Source: JBMNNU01 sp050942695
GTDB lineage: Bacteria > Chloroflexota > UBA6077
Assembly (NCBI GenBank): GCA_050942695.1
Contig: JBMNNU010000070.1
Span: forward strand, 1-13,458
DNA: 13,458 nucleotides
Reading direction: 5' to 3'
This document shows, piece by piece, positions 6,548-13,458 of this stretch (position 1 is the stretch's first letter; each line of letters begins with the position of its first letter). The notes under the pieces were generated by a model, which was not told where the DNA came from, did not search any database, and worked only from the letters and a program-made list of their open reading frames with translations. A program made the translations under genes and the position numbers.

Positions 6548-8679
6548 AAGCCGATCACCTGCTCTAGCAACCCTCTAGTTTCGCTCTCCAGGGCGATGAT
6601 GTCCGCTCTGATCTCCTCAAGGCTGCGCAGGGGTTGGGGCTTGTAGAAGTATCGGTTGAAGGAGATCTCGTAGCCGACCTTGGTAGACGACTCGTCCACC
6701 CAGGCGTCGGGAGCGTAGGGCAGCACCTCCCGCCTGATGAACGCCTCGATGCCACCCTCTTCCAGCAGCGGCACCTGTTCGGTGTCCCGCAGTTCGGTGT
6801 CGGGCTCGTACTCGACGACGATCCGCTTTCCGCCCGCTACGGTCTCGTACCGGCCGTGGAGCTCGTCTGGCTCGACCTTGCCGGCTTTGTGTACCTTCTT
6901 GATTACGGGTGCCGCATGCTCGTCCCGCCGTGCAAGGGAGTTCTGGAGCAGCTTGACCCGCTTCGCGGGGAGCTTGACGCCGTGCTCTTTGGCGTCTGCC
7001 TCGACCTTGAGCATGAAGGCATTGAAGTCCATGTGAGGACCGATCCCGATAGCCTCCGCCACGCGGTCGATGAGGTTCGCCAATGGCTCCTCTTTCACAT
7101 CGACGCACGTCTTGCGGAAGGCGGCTCGGGTAGCCTCGTCCAGATCGACGGCTAACCGGAGTGGGCGCTCTACCGTCACTTTCCAGTAGCCGAACGCCTC
7201 GTTCGGGAACAGCTTCGACTGCTCGCTCTCCTCCATGCTCAAGAAGGCATCGCATATCCTAGCGATGTCCTCGTCCGAAAGCTCGCAGTTCTTTTTGCCG
7301 AGGTTCTTCCGTAGAGGCTTGTACCAGCCCGTGGCGTCGATCAGTTGCACCTTGCCACGCCTGTGAGCGGGCTTGCGGTTGGAGAGCACCCAGATGTAGG
7401 TGGCTATGCCGGTGTTGTAGAACATATTGAGGGGCAGCGCGACGATGGCCTCCAGCCAATCGTTCTCGATGATCCAGCGCCGGATGTTGCTCTCCCCCTG
7501 GCCAGCGTCCCCCGTGAAGAGGGATGAGCCGTTGTGGACCTCGGCGATGCGGCTGCCGAGGGGAGTCTCGTGCTTCATTTTAGAGAGCATGTTTGCGAGG
7601 AACATCATCTGTCCGTCGCTGGAGCGGGTGAGGAGCGAGTACTCAGGGTCTCCAGCATGCTCGATCAGGAAACGAGAGTCCTTGATTCCGTCTTTGCCTC
7701 CCATCCTCTCCAGGTCGCTTTTCCAGCTTTTGCCATAGGGCGGGTTGGAGAGCATGAAGTCGAACTCCATGGAGCGGAAAGCATCGTTGGAGAGGGTCGA
7801 GTATTCGGGACCTCCCCTGATGTTATCGGCCGCATCCCCCTCGCCCTTCAGTAGAAGGTCGGCTTTGCAGATGGCGTAGGTCTCGGCGTTGATCTCCTGG
7901 CCAAAGAGGACAGTGGAGACCTCCTTGCCGCGCTCCCCGGCAAGCTGCTTCAGTGTCTCCTCTGCCACGGTCAGCATTCCACCTGTGCCGCAGGCACCGT
8001 CGTAGAGGAGGTAGGTACCAGACTCGATCTTGTCGGCGATGGGCAGGAAGATGAGGTTTGCCATCAGCTTAACGGCGTCGCGCGGCGTCCAGTGCTCGCC
8101 GGCCTCCTCGTTGTTCTCCTCGTTGAAGCGCCTCACCAGCTCCTCGAAGATCGTGCCCATTCCGTGGTTGTCGAGTCCAGGGTGCTTTATGGTGCCGTCG
8201 CCGTTGAGGACAGGTTGCGGGCTGAGGTTGATCGATGGGTCCAGGAACTTCTCGATCAGCGCGCCGAGGGCGTCGGCCCTGGAGAGACGGGGAATCTGGT
8301 TGCGGAACTCGAACTTGTCCAGAATGTCCTGGACGTTGGGGGAGAAGCCGTCCAGGTAGGCTTCGAAATCGGCCTTAAGTTGCTGCTGGTTGGTACGGGA
8401 GCGAAGGTCCCGTAGGGTGAATGGGGATGTGTTGTAGAAAGCCTGCCCCGCTGCCTGTCGTAGTGCCTTGTCTTGATTGATTATGCCCGCTTTGTCGAGC
8501 AGGGTCTTCATGTCCAGCACGGCCTGCTTGGTGGGTTCCAGTACCGCATCCAGGCGGCGGAGCACGGTCATAGGCAGGATAACGTCCCGGTACTTGCCGC
8601 GGACGTAGAGGTCGCGGAGCACGTCGTCCGCGATGCCCCAGATAAAGTTAGCAATCCAGTTAAGCTGAGGTTGATCCAT
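6544..8679 (-). CDS. hsdM: Type I restriction-modification methyltransferase, HsdM subunit
   Basis: HsdM is the S-adenosylmethionine-dependent N6-adenine methyltransferase subunit; with HsdS it modifies host DNA. At 711 residues it is longer than the E. coli type (about 530). The N-terminal helical domain (LNWIANFIWGIADDVLRDLY onward) is followed by GEHWTPRDAVKLMANLI (195-210). Motif I is DGACGTGGM (227-235) and the catalytic motif IV is SNPPY (311-315). The extra C-terminal part (about 530-711) includes a charged region and a closing helix, EIRADIIALESETRGLLEQV, of the kind that contacts HsdS. The ATG at 8679 is preceded by GGAG with 6-nt spacing. It is the first gene of the operon, and its TGA overlaps the RAYT start. 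All motifs are intact. Confidence 0.95.
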   Translation of the reverse strand: MDQPQLNWIANFIWGIADDVLRDLYVRGKYRDVILPMTVLRRLDAVLEPTKQAVLDMKTLLDKAGIINQDKALRQAAGQAFYNTSPFTLRDLRSRTNQQQLKADFEAYLDGFSPNVQDILDKFEFRNQIPRLSRADALGALIEKFLDPSINLSPQPVLNGDGTIKHPGLDNHGMGTIFEELVRRFNEENNEEAGEHWTPRDAVKLMANLIFLPIADKIESGTYLLYDGACGTGGMLTVAEETLKQLAGERGKEVSTVLFGQEINAETYAICKADLLLKGEGDAADNIRGGPEYSTLSNDAFRSMEFDFMLSNPPYGKSWKSDLERMGGKDGIKDSRFLIEHAGDPEYSLLTRSSDGQMMFLANMLSKMKHETPLGSRIAEVHNGSSLFTGDAGQGESNIRRWIIENDWLEAIVALPLNMFYNTGIATYIWVLSNRKPAHRRGKVQLIDATGWYKPLRKNLGKKNCELSDEDIARICDAFLSMEESEQSKLFPNEAFGYWKVTVERPLRLAVDLDEATRAAFRKTCVDVKEEPLANLIDRVAEAIGIGPHMDFNAFMLKVEADAKEHGVKLPAKRVKLLQNSLARRDEHAAPVIKKVHKAGKVEPDELHGRYETVAGGKRIVVEYEPDTELRDTEQVPLLEEGGIEAFIRREVLPYAPDAWVDESSTKVGYEISFNRYFYKPQPLRSLEEIRADIIALESETRGLLEQVIGL

Positions 8680-8938
8680 AAGGCTCTCCAGCGAGGACGG
8701 TTAGAAGTGCATACAGGTGTCGGCATGCCAGTGTAGCAATGTTGCTGAATCTGGGCAACCTGGAGTTGTTGAAGACCTTGCTAGCAGTAGCGTAAGACGC
8801 AAGCGGAATCTAGATCTCTTTGCTGTCGTGATTCGAAGAAGGATATCGGTATACGTGGTAGCCTGAAGATCTTTGCCGCCGCTGCTCACCTTAAGCGAAG
8901 TGAGCGGAGGAAATCGTATCCATTATGAGTGGCAGCCT
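8680..8938. other. Upstream region of hsdM without a supported gene
   Basis: No complete gene is visible. Immediately before hsdM lies its ribosome site. On the plus strand the frame used by the relic at 8939 continues leftward to about 8704 with a single TGA at 8864-8866, so part of this stretch may be further decayed relic, but I recognise no domain here. The hsdM promoter must lie in or beyond this region; I see no convincing pair of hexamers. Confidence 0.4.
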
Positions 8939-9119
8939 ACCGAGCACTTGGCTACTACTCATCGGGTACATTTTGAAACCTTCGAAAGTTACTGTAAGGA
9001 ACGATGGGGCTGGTCCAGAAGTTATGCCTATCGACATTATTCAAGCTGCTAGGGTTTCAACTTTGTTGCCAATTGGCGACAGACCAGCAACAGATGAAAG
9101 CAATCAATTGGGACTGTTA
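8939..9119 (+). pseudogene. Relic of a phage/plasmid-type protein with a conserved helical segment
   Basis: In the frame of 8939 the sequence reads HFETFESYCKERWGWSRSYAYR, matching the widespread pattern THxTFEEYCRERWGxSRxxAYRLI found in mobile-element proteins of uncertain function. After a frame change near 9036 the adjacent frame continues with IDIIQAARVSTLLPIGDRPA, the expected next part of the same family (IEAARV, then a NEAQAR-like stretch). A TAG at 9050-9052 closes the first frame. The two pieces together form one broken gene whose N terminus is missing or unrecognisable. Function cannot be assigned; in other genomes such proteins often lie near plasmid partition or DNA methylation genes. 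Confidence 0.6.
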
Positions 9120-9295
9120 AATACTACTTGGAGCGGTTAACGACTCCCGGCGATGTTGTGCTTGATCCGTTTTTAGGATGTGGGACCACAGCCGTAGCGG
9201 CAATAGAACTGAATAGGCACTTCATCGGATGCGATGTGGACCAATCAGCCATAATAGCGACACGACATAGACTCACCGAGGGGCATAGTCTATGA
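9119..9295 (+). pseudogene. C-terminal fragment of a DNA methyltransferase
   Basis: The frame reads KYYLERLTTPGDVVLDPF, then LGCGTTAVAAIELNRHFIGCDVD and ends EGHSL with a TGA at 9293-9295. This is motif I with flanks (DPFxGxGTT) of the beta-type site-specific DNA methyltransferases (N4-cytosine or N6-adenine), in which this motif lies at the C terminus. The catalytic DPPY part is absent upstream. The frame is the one used at 8939 but differs by one base from the middle piece, and the switch sits at an A-run (9119-9121). The fragment is therefore dead, either the tail of the same relic gene or of a second gene fused by deletion. Confidence 0.75.
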
Positions 9296-9324
9296 CTACA
9301 GGGATAGGTCTCCGAAGGGGTGCT

Positions 9325-9350
9325 GGGCGGGCACGGAGTCTCGCCCTTAC
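9325..9350 (-). repeat. Degenerate REP-like hairpin copy 6
   Basis: GGGCGGGC, a 6-nt loop and TCTCGCCC, followed by TTAC. The length and layout match the other copies, but the stem has a mismatch and a G-T pair and the foot has one change, so this is an older, decaying copy downstream of gyrB. Confidence 0.6.
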
Positions 9351-9420
9351 GCTGTCACAATCCCTGTGGTCGTGTACTAGTCAGACCAGAGTGTAATCGT
9401 AATGCTCTTTCAATAGCACA

Positions 9421-9446
9421 GGGCCGGCAGTGACGCCGGCCCCTAC
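9421..9446 (-). repeat. REP-like hairpin, class C, copy 7, beyond the gyrB stop
   Basis: Perfect stem GGGCCGGC/GCCGGCCC around AGTGAC with a CTAC foot, 14 bp past the gyrB TAA. Outer arms TAGCACA (9414-9420) and TGTGCTA (9453-9459) add a second nested pairing. In the gyrB transcript this would be a strong 3' hairpin; without a U-run it may stabilise or protect the RNA end rather than stop transcription. Confidence 0.75.
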
Positions 9447-9460
9447 GATGGTTGTGCTAA

Positions 9461-11368
9461 TTACACGTCCAGGTTGCGGACGTTCTTGGCGTGGGTCTGG
9501 ATGAACCGCTTGCGGGGCGGCACCTGGTCGCCCATCAGCATGTCGAAGATCTCGTCCGCGGCTACGGCGTCTTCTACCGTCACCTGGAGGATCGTCCGGG
9601 TCGCAGGGTTCATCGTCGACTCCCAGAGCTGCTCGGGGTTCATCTCGCCGAGACCCTTGTAGCGCTGGATGCTCGGCTCCTTGCCGTTCTCTCGCTCAGC
9701 AATCAGGGCGTCCTTCTCGCGGTCGCTGTACACCCAGTGCGACTCCTTGCCGAAGCTGATCCGGTAAAGGGGCGGCTGGGCGATGTACAGGTGGCCTGCA
9801 TCCACCAGCGGCTGCATGTGCCGGTAGAAGAAGGTCAGCAGCAGCGTCCGGATGTGCGAGCCGTCCACGTCGGCGTCGGACATCAGGATCACCCGGTGGT
9901 AGCGCAGCTTGTCCAGCGTGAACTTCTCCCCGATGCCGGTCCCCAACGCCGTGATAATCGCCCGGATCTCCTCGCTGGCCAGCATCCGGTCCTCTCTGGC
10001 ACGCTCAACGTTCAGGATCTTGCCGCGCAGCGGCAGGATCGCCTGGAAGCGGCGGTCCCGACCCTGCTTGGCGGAGCCACCCGCCGAGTCACCCTCTACG
10101 ATGTACAGCTCCGACTTGGCCGGGTCTTTCTCAGAGCAGTCGGCCAGCTTGCCGGGCAGGGTCATCCCCTCCAAGGCGCCTTTGCGGATCACCAGGTCGC
10201 GCGCCTTGCGCGCCGCCTCCCTGGCCCTCGAGGCTGTGAGACACTTCTCGATGATCCTCCTGGCCTCCGTCGGGTTCTCGTCCAGGAAAATTTGGAGCCC
10301 CTCAGCCAACGCCGACTCCACCTGATTCCGCACCTCGGCGTTTCCCAGCTTTGCCTTGGTCTGACCCTCGAACTGCGGCTCCGCAAGCTTGACGCTGATG
10401 ATGGCGGTGAGCCCCTCACGCACGTCCTCGCCCGAGAAGGCGCCGTCGGACTCCTTGACCAGGTTGGCCTTGCGGGCGTAATCGTTCAGGGTGCGCGTCA
10501 GCGCGGCCCTGAAGCCGGTGAGGTGGGTTCCTCCATCCACAGTGTTGATGTTGTTTGCGAAAGAGAACACCGACTCTGCGAAGCCGTCGTTGTACTGGAT
10601 CGCCACCTCTACGGAGGTGCCGTTGACCTGCTTCTCGACGTAGATCGGTTTGGCGTGCAGCGCCGTGCGATTCTTGTTCAGGTGGCGGACGAAGGAAACG
10701 ACGCCCCCCTCGAAGTAGAAGGAGACCTCTTTGTCCGAGCGCTCGTCCACGAACTTGATACGGAGTCCCTTCGTAAGGTAAGCCATCTCCCGGAAGCGCT
10801 GGGCCAGGATATCGAAGTTGTAATCCAGGCTGTCGAAGATGGTCGTATCGGCCAGGAAGGTCTGCCTGGTGCCATGCCCCTCGGTAGGGCCTACCTTCTG
10901 CACGGGACCCTGTGGAACACCCCTGATATATTCCTGGGCATAGAGGTACCCGCCGGTGCGCACCTCGGAGCGCATCCAACTGGATAGGGCGTTGACAACC
11001 GACACACCCACGCCGTGAAGACCGCCGGATACTTTGTAAGCCTCCCCGCCGAACTTGCCGCCGGCGTGGAGTATGGTCATCACAACCTCCAGGGCGGATT
11101 TGCCCACCTGCGGCTGAACATCCACAGGGATGCCGCGGCCGTTGTCTTCAACGCTAACCTTGCCGTCTGCGTGAATGGTGACCTGGATGAAGTCGCAGTA
11201 ACCCGCCAGGGCCTCGTCCACGCTGTTGTCCACGACCTCGTAGACCAGGTGGTGCAGTCCCCGATAGTCGGTGCTGCCTATATACATGCCGGGGCGGCGT
11301 CGCACCGCCTCCAGCCCTTCCAGAATCTGTATGTCGGAGCCAGTGTAGCTCTTGGTTTCATTAATCAT
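9461..11368 (-). CDS. gyrB: DNA gyrase subunit B
   Basis: GyrB is the ATPase subunit of gyrase, which introduces negative supercoils together with GyrA. The 635 residues match the short GyrB form. The GHKL ATPase has EVVDNSVDEALAG (44-56, Asn48), VEDNGRGIPVD and SGGLHGVGVSVVNALS. The TOPRIM domain has EGDSAGGSAKQGRDR and DADVDGSHIRTLLL, with acidic metal ligands, then QRYKGLGEMNPEQLW and the closing HAKNVRNLDV. The ATG at 11368 has a GAGGT ribosome site 8 nt before it. ParE is the main alternative; the QRYKGLGEMNPEQLW segment and the C-terminal ending suit GyrB better. The gene lies 74 bp downstream of the membrane-protein gene and may share its transcript. It is intact. Confidence 0.93.
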   Translation of the reverse strand: MINETKSYTGSDIQILEGLEAVRRRPGMYIGSTDYRGLHHLVYEVVDNSVDEALAGYCDFIQVTIHADGKVSVEDNGRGIPVDVQPQVGKSALEVVMTILHAGGKFGGEAYKVSGGLHGVGVSVVNALSSWMRSEVRTGGYLYAQEYIRGVPQGPVQKVGPTEGHGTRQTFLADTTIFDSLDYNFDILAQRFREMAYLTKGLRIKFVDERSDKEVSFYFEGGVVSFVRHLNKNRTALHAKPIYVEKQVNGTSVEVAIQYNDGFAESVFSFANNINTVDGGTHLTGFRAALTRTLNDYARKANLVKESDGAFSGEDVREGLTAIISVKLAEPQFEGQTKAKLGNAEVRNQVESALAEGLQIFLDENPTEARRIIEKCLTASRAREAARKARDLVIRKGALEGMTLPGKLADCSEKDPAKSELYIVEGDSAGGSAKQGRDRRFQAILPLRGKILNVERAREDRMLASEEIRAIITALGTGIGEKFTLDKLRYHRVILMSDADVDGSHIRTLLLTFFYRHMQPLVDAGHLYIAQPPLYRISFGKESHWVYSDREKDALIAERENGKEPSIQRYKGLGEMNPEQLWESTMNPATRTILQVTVEDAVAADEIFDMLMGDQVPPRKRFIQTHAKNVRNLDV

Positions 11369-11442
11369 AAGTTAATACCTCGGATCGACCCAGCGCGCTT
11401 TTAGCGCTCAACAACTCGACAACTAAGGGCGTTACCCTACCA

Positions 11443-12417
11443 TCATGGGCGCTGCCCTTGCTGGATACCCGCGGCGATCGCCTCGATACGATCCCTGTAG
11501 TAGATCATACCGGCGGCCGCGAGTCCCGTTGCAATGTAGGCGTTGCCGAGAATACCTACTACGGTCCCTACTTCATTCTGGGCTACGGCGTCCCAGACTA
11601 TCGGCATGCCAAGCTGGATTACCCAGGTCAGCGCTACCAGTCCCAGGGCCGAGCCCAGGTTGTATGTGATCACCGCTACGCTGTTGCGGATCGCTTTTAT
11701 CGGCCCGACGTCACTGACCGCTATCGCCGCGACGACGAAGAACAGGTAGAACCCCAACCAGAGGGCAGCCACCCAGAATATGGATATGACGATATTGGCG
11801 AAGGCCATGTTGATCGCAGCCGCTATCGTGACCAGCACCATAACGGGCAGCCCAAAGAGCATACCGATACCTATGGCCAACAGCAGGAATCCCAGAAACC
11901 GCCCCCAGTTTCTCCAGATCCTTCCCCACAGTTGGCTCGGCTCCTCTGAGCTACCCCTTACCTGGCTGCTGATGCTGGCGTAGTAGATCGACGCCAGCCC
12001 GATGCCAAGCACCGGGAGCAGCAAAAACAACACCGAAACCATCACGGGGTCGGATAGGGCTACCTTTGGCCCTAACCCCTCTCTCATGGACATCAAGCTA
12101 GGCAAGCCCGGAAAATGGATTGCCAGAAGAGACAATAGATTGTATTGCTCCCCGATCCGAGCCACGCTCTCCCAGTAATCAGGATAGCTCTGCAGCAAAT
12201 CGGCAGACTGGCCGACGGTCTCTTGCATGCTGTCCAAAGTCTTTTGCACCAGGGGTGCCAGGGAGAGGTGATGTCCAAACCAAAAGAAGAGATCCAGCAG
12301 AACGGGAACGGCAATTATCCAGGGATGCCTGTTGACTGTGGCGTATCCCGCGGACAGGGTGTCAATAACACCCATTACCCCGCGCTGTTTGTCCCTTTCG
12401 ACGTCAGGCTCTCGCAC
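11443..12417 (-). CDS. Multi-pass membrane protein of unknown function
   Basis: The 324-residue protein has five to six hydrophobic segments. One lies near residues 33-53 (IIAVPVLLDLFFWFG) and another near 122-146 (VLFLLLPVLGIGLASIYYA). A long paired hydrophobic stretch runs from about 175 to 235, and two more lie near the C terminus (LGLVALTWVIQLGMPIVW and VGILGNAYIATGLAAAGMIYY). A soluble loop lies between the first and second segments. There is no signal peptide and no catalytic motif that I recognise. The GTG at 12417 gives the longest frame; the internal ATG of MGVIDTLSAGY, 14 codons later and close behind GCGGGG, is an equally plausible start and begins nearer the conserved-looking part. 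It follows the oxidoreductase gene by 52 bp in the same direction. Confidence 0.75.
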   Translation of the reverse strand: MREPDVERDKQRGVMGVIDTLSAGYATVNRHPWIIAVPVLLDLFFWFGHHLSLAPLVQKTLDSMQETVGQSADLLQSYPDYWESVARIGEQYNLLSLLAIHFPGLPSLMSMREGLGPKVALSDPVMVSVLFLLLPVLGIGLASIYYASISSQVRGSSEEPSQLWGRIWRNWGRFLGFLLLAIGIGMLFGLPVMVLVTIAAAINMAFANIVISIFWVAALWLGFYLFFVVAAIAVSDVGPIKAIRNSVAVITYNLGSALGLVALTWVIQLGMPIVWDAVAQNEVGTVVGILGNAYIATGLAAAGMIYYRDRIEAIAAGIQQGQRP

Positions 12418-12469
12418 ACTCTTATTTTACCATGTCGAAAGCCCATATAAAAGGAAGGCAACCCTTTTA

Positions 12470-13458
12470 CTACATAGTAATAGGGTCGATTCGGCCGCCA
12501 GATAGCAGCTCATCGAGACGCTGTCGGTAGAGGTCCAGAGCACGTTCCAGCTTGGCCTGATCCAGTTGGCCAACTAGCGAGGGTGTTTCGAAGAAGCGCT
12601 TCGGCAGCCGGACATCGTCCAGGGAGAAGCCCATTGCTCTCTTGAGCCGGTGCTTCAACTGCAGGGTCCGTTTGCCCAGGTCATCCAGCTCTTCGTCGGA
12701 GCGCTCGATCCCCAGGGAGGCAAGTGCCTCCCGAACCAGCGCCCGGTCGCCGTAGATCTTGCGGGCGAAGAGGCAGGCATTGAGCGATGTGAAGACGCAA
12801 CGCTCCCGCTCCTCGGCTATCAATGGATCCACCAGATCGACCGGATCGGCGGTCGGTTTCTGCTGGTCCAGCGCGTAGCCGCCGGAGTCCAGGTGGGAGT
12901 GGCGGGCGCCCGCGGCGTGATTCAAGAGGGTGGCGTAGCCGGTGTGGTAGCCCGAGATCTCGTTTCCAGACAACTGCAGGTCGAACTCGCCGCCATAGCG
13001 GGCGGCCAGCGCCGCAGCTCCTAGCCTCGCAGTGTCCCAGATTTCGCTCCCGCCCTTCACCAGGAGGCGAGCCACCGCCTCCTGGTACGGCCTCACCTCG
13101 CCAAAGGCCAGGGGTGTTCCCAGGGCTTCATCACTCACCAATCCCGTCTCCCGCGCTTCGGTGAGCCAGGCCAGCACGACGCCGGTGGACATGGCGTCCA
13201 GCCCAACCTTCTCAACGGTCTCGATCAGGGCTAGCACCTCGGTGCGATTGCCGATGCCCAGGAGGGAACCCAGGGCGTAGATCAGCTCGTAGTCGTAGGA
13301 GACACCGGCGTATCGGTACTCGTGGCCGGGCGCGAACTGCTCGCGGAGCAACCCTATGTGGATGCACCCCACGGGGCAGCCGAAGCAGGCGTACTTGCGG
13401 ATCAGCAGATCGTTCGCGAACGCCTCGCCTGAGATCTCATCTGCCTTCTCGAAGCTGC
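12470..13458 (-). CDS. Aldehyde:ferredoxin oxidoreductase family, C-terminal part
   Basis: This family uses a tungsten- or molybdenum-bispterin cofactor and one [4Fe-4S] cluster to oxidise aldehydes to acids with ferredoxin. The window holds about 328 residues, roughly half of the usual 600 or so; the gene continues past the right edge. The cluster motif CFGCPVGC (CX2CX3C) occurs just inside the edge, with the fourth cysteine in NACLFARKIYG. Family stretches include YELIYALGSLLGI and VGLDAMSTGVVLAWLTEA. An apparent start at 13372 (GTG) is not real, because it falls inside the cluster motif and the frame is open to the edge. Two stop codons stand in tandem (TAG TAA) at the end. Substrate cannot be told. 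The gene suggests an anaerobic or low-oxygen lifestyle. Confidence 0.88.
   Translation of the reverse strand, partial: SFEKADEISGEAFANDLLIRKYACFGCPVGCIHIGLLREQFAPGHEYRYAGVSYDYELIYALGSLLGIGNRTEVLALIETVEKVGLDAMSTGVVLAWLTEARETGLVSDEALGTPLAFGEVRPYQEAVARLLVKGGSEIWDTARLGAAALAARYGGEFDLQLSGNEISGYHTGYATLLNHAAGARHSHLDSGGYALDQQKPTADPVDLVDPLIAEERERCVFTSLNACLFARKIYGDRALVREALASLGIERSDEELDDLGKRTLQLKHRLKRAMGFSLDDVRLPKRFFETPSLVGQLDQAKLERALDLYRQRLDELLSGGRIDPITM

Noticed and set aside
9491..10987. A 498-codon open frame on the plus strand opposite gyrB
   Set aside because: It lies wholly antisense to a gyrB with all motifs in place, has no recognisable domain, and is the expected mirror of a GC-rich gene.
11390..11416. 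A hairpin AGCGC/GCGCT between the membrane-protein gene and gyrB
   Set aside because: The stem is five pairs long, lacks a T-run, and is likely by chance in a GC-rich sequence.
12450..12472. A terminator between the oxidoreductase and the membrane-protein gene
   Set aside because: The pairing AAAAGG/CCTTTT is only 6 bp and mostly A-T, with no clear following T-run on the minus strand.
13280..13372. A GTG at 13372 as the start of the oxidoreductase gene
   Set aside because: The frame continues upstream to the window edge and includes the CFGCPVGC cluster motif, so the gene is only cut off by the window.

Overview
The window is moderately GC-rich bacterial chromosome. Nearly all coding is on the minus strand, so genes are described from right to left. 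A core block sits at the right: a partial tungsten-type aldehyde:ferredoxin oxidoreductase, a multi-pass membrane protein of unknown function, and a complete gyrB. The GyrB ending, the membrane-protein type and the oxidoreductase would suit a Chloroflexota-like bacterium, possibly anaerobic. That placement is inference from general resemblance and is not proven by the sequence.

Downstream of gyrB (about 8680-9460) lies a scar of about 780 bp. It holds two REP-like hairpins near the gyrB end. On the plus strand it holds a decayed relic: a phage/plasmid-type regulatory helix region, then the tail of a DNA methyltransferase with its DPFLGCGTTA motif. The relic is broken by at least two frame changes and several stops.

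The rest (114-8679) is a type I restriction-modification island read on the minus strand in the order hsdM, RAYT (REP-associated tyrosine transposase), hsdS, fic, hsdR, DUF123 (Uri/GIY-YIG-like endonuclease). The first four genes are joined by 4-base stop/start overlaps (ATGA, ATGA, GTGA). The transposase-family gene is therefore translationally embedded between the methylase and specificity subunits, with no sign of a casual insertion. HsdM and HsdS should form the methyltransferase, and HsdR adds the ATP-dependent translocase/nuclease. The fic gene has kept its inhibitory helix and its C-terminal winged helix but has lost the whole catalytic HPFxxGNGR core and changed frame, so it is a pseudogene. 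Between fic and hsdR lie three dyad-symmetric sites whose centres are exactly 35 bp apart, which look like an operator array.

The most interesting signal is the REP/RAYT pair. The RAYT gene contains five copies of a 26-nt hairpin inside its own coding sequence. They form an in-frame insert of about 90 residues between the HUH motif and the catalytic tyrosine. Two further copies flank gyrB. The copies share a GTAG foot, an 8-bp stem and a 6-nt loop, and they fall into stem classes that differ by compensatory base changes.
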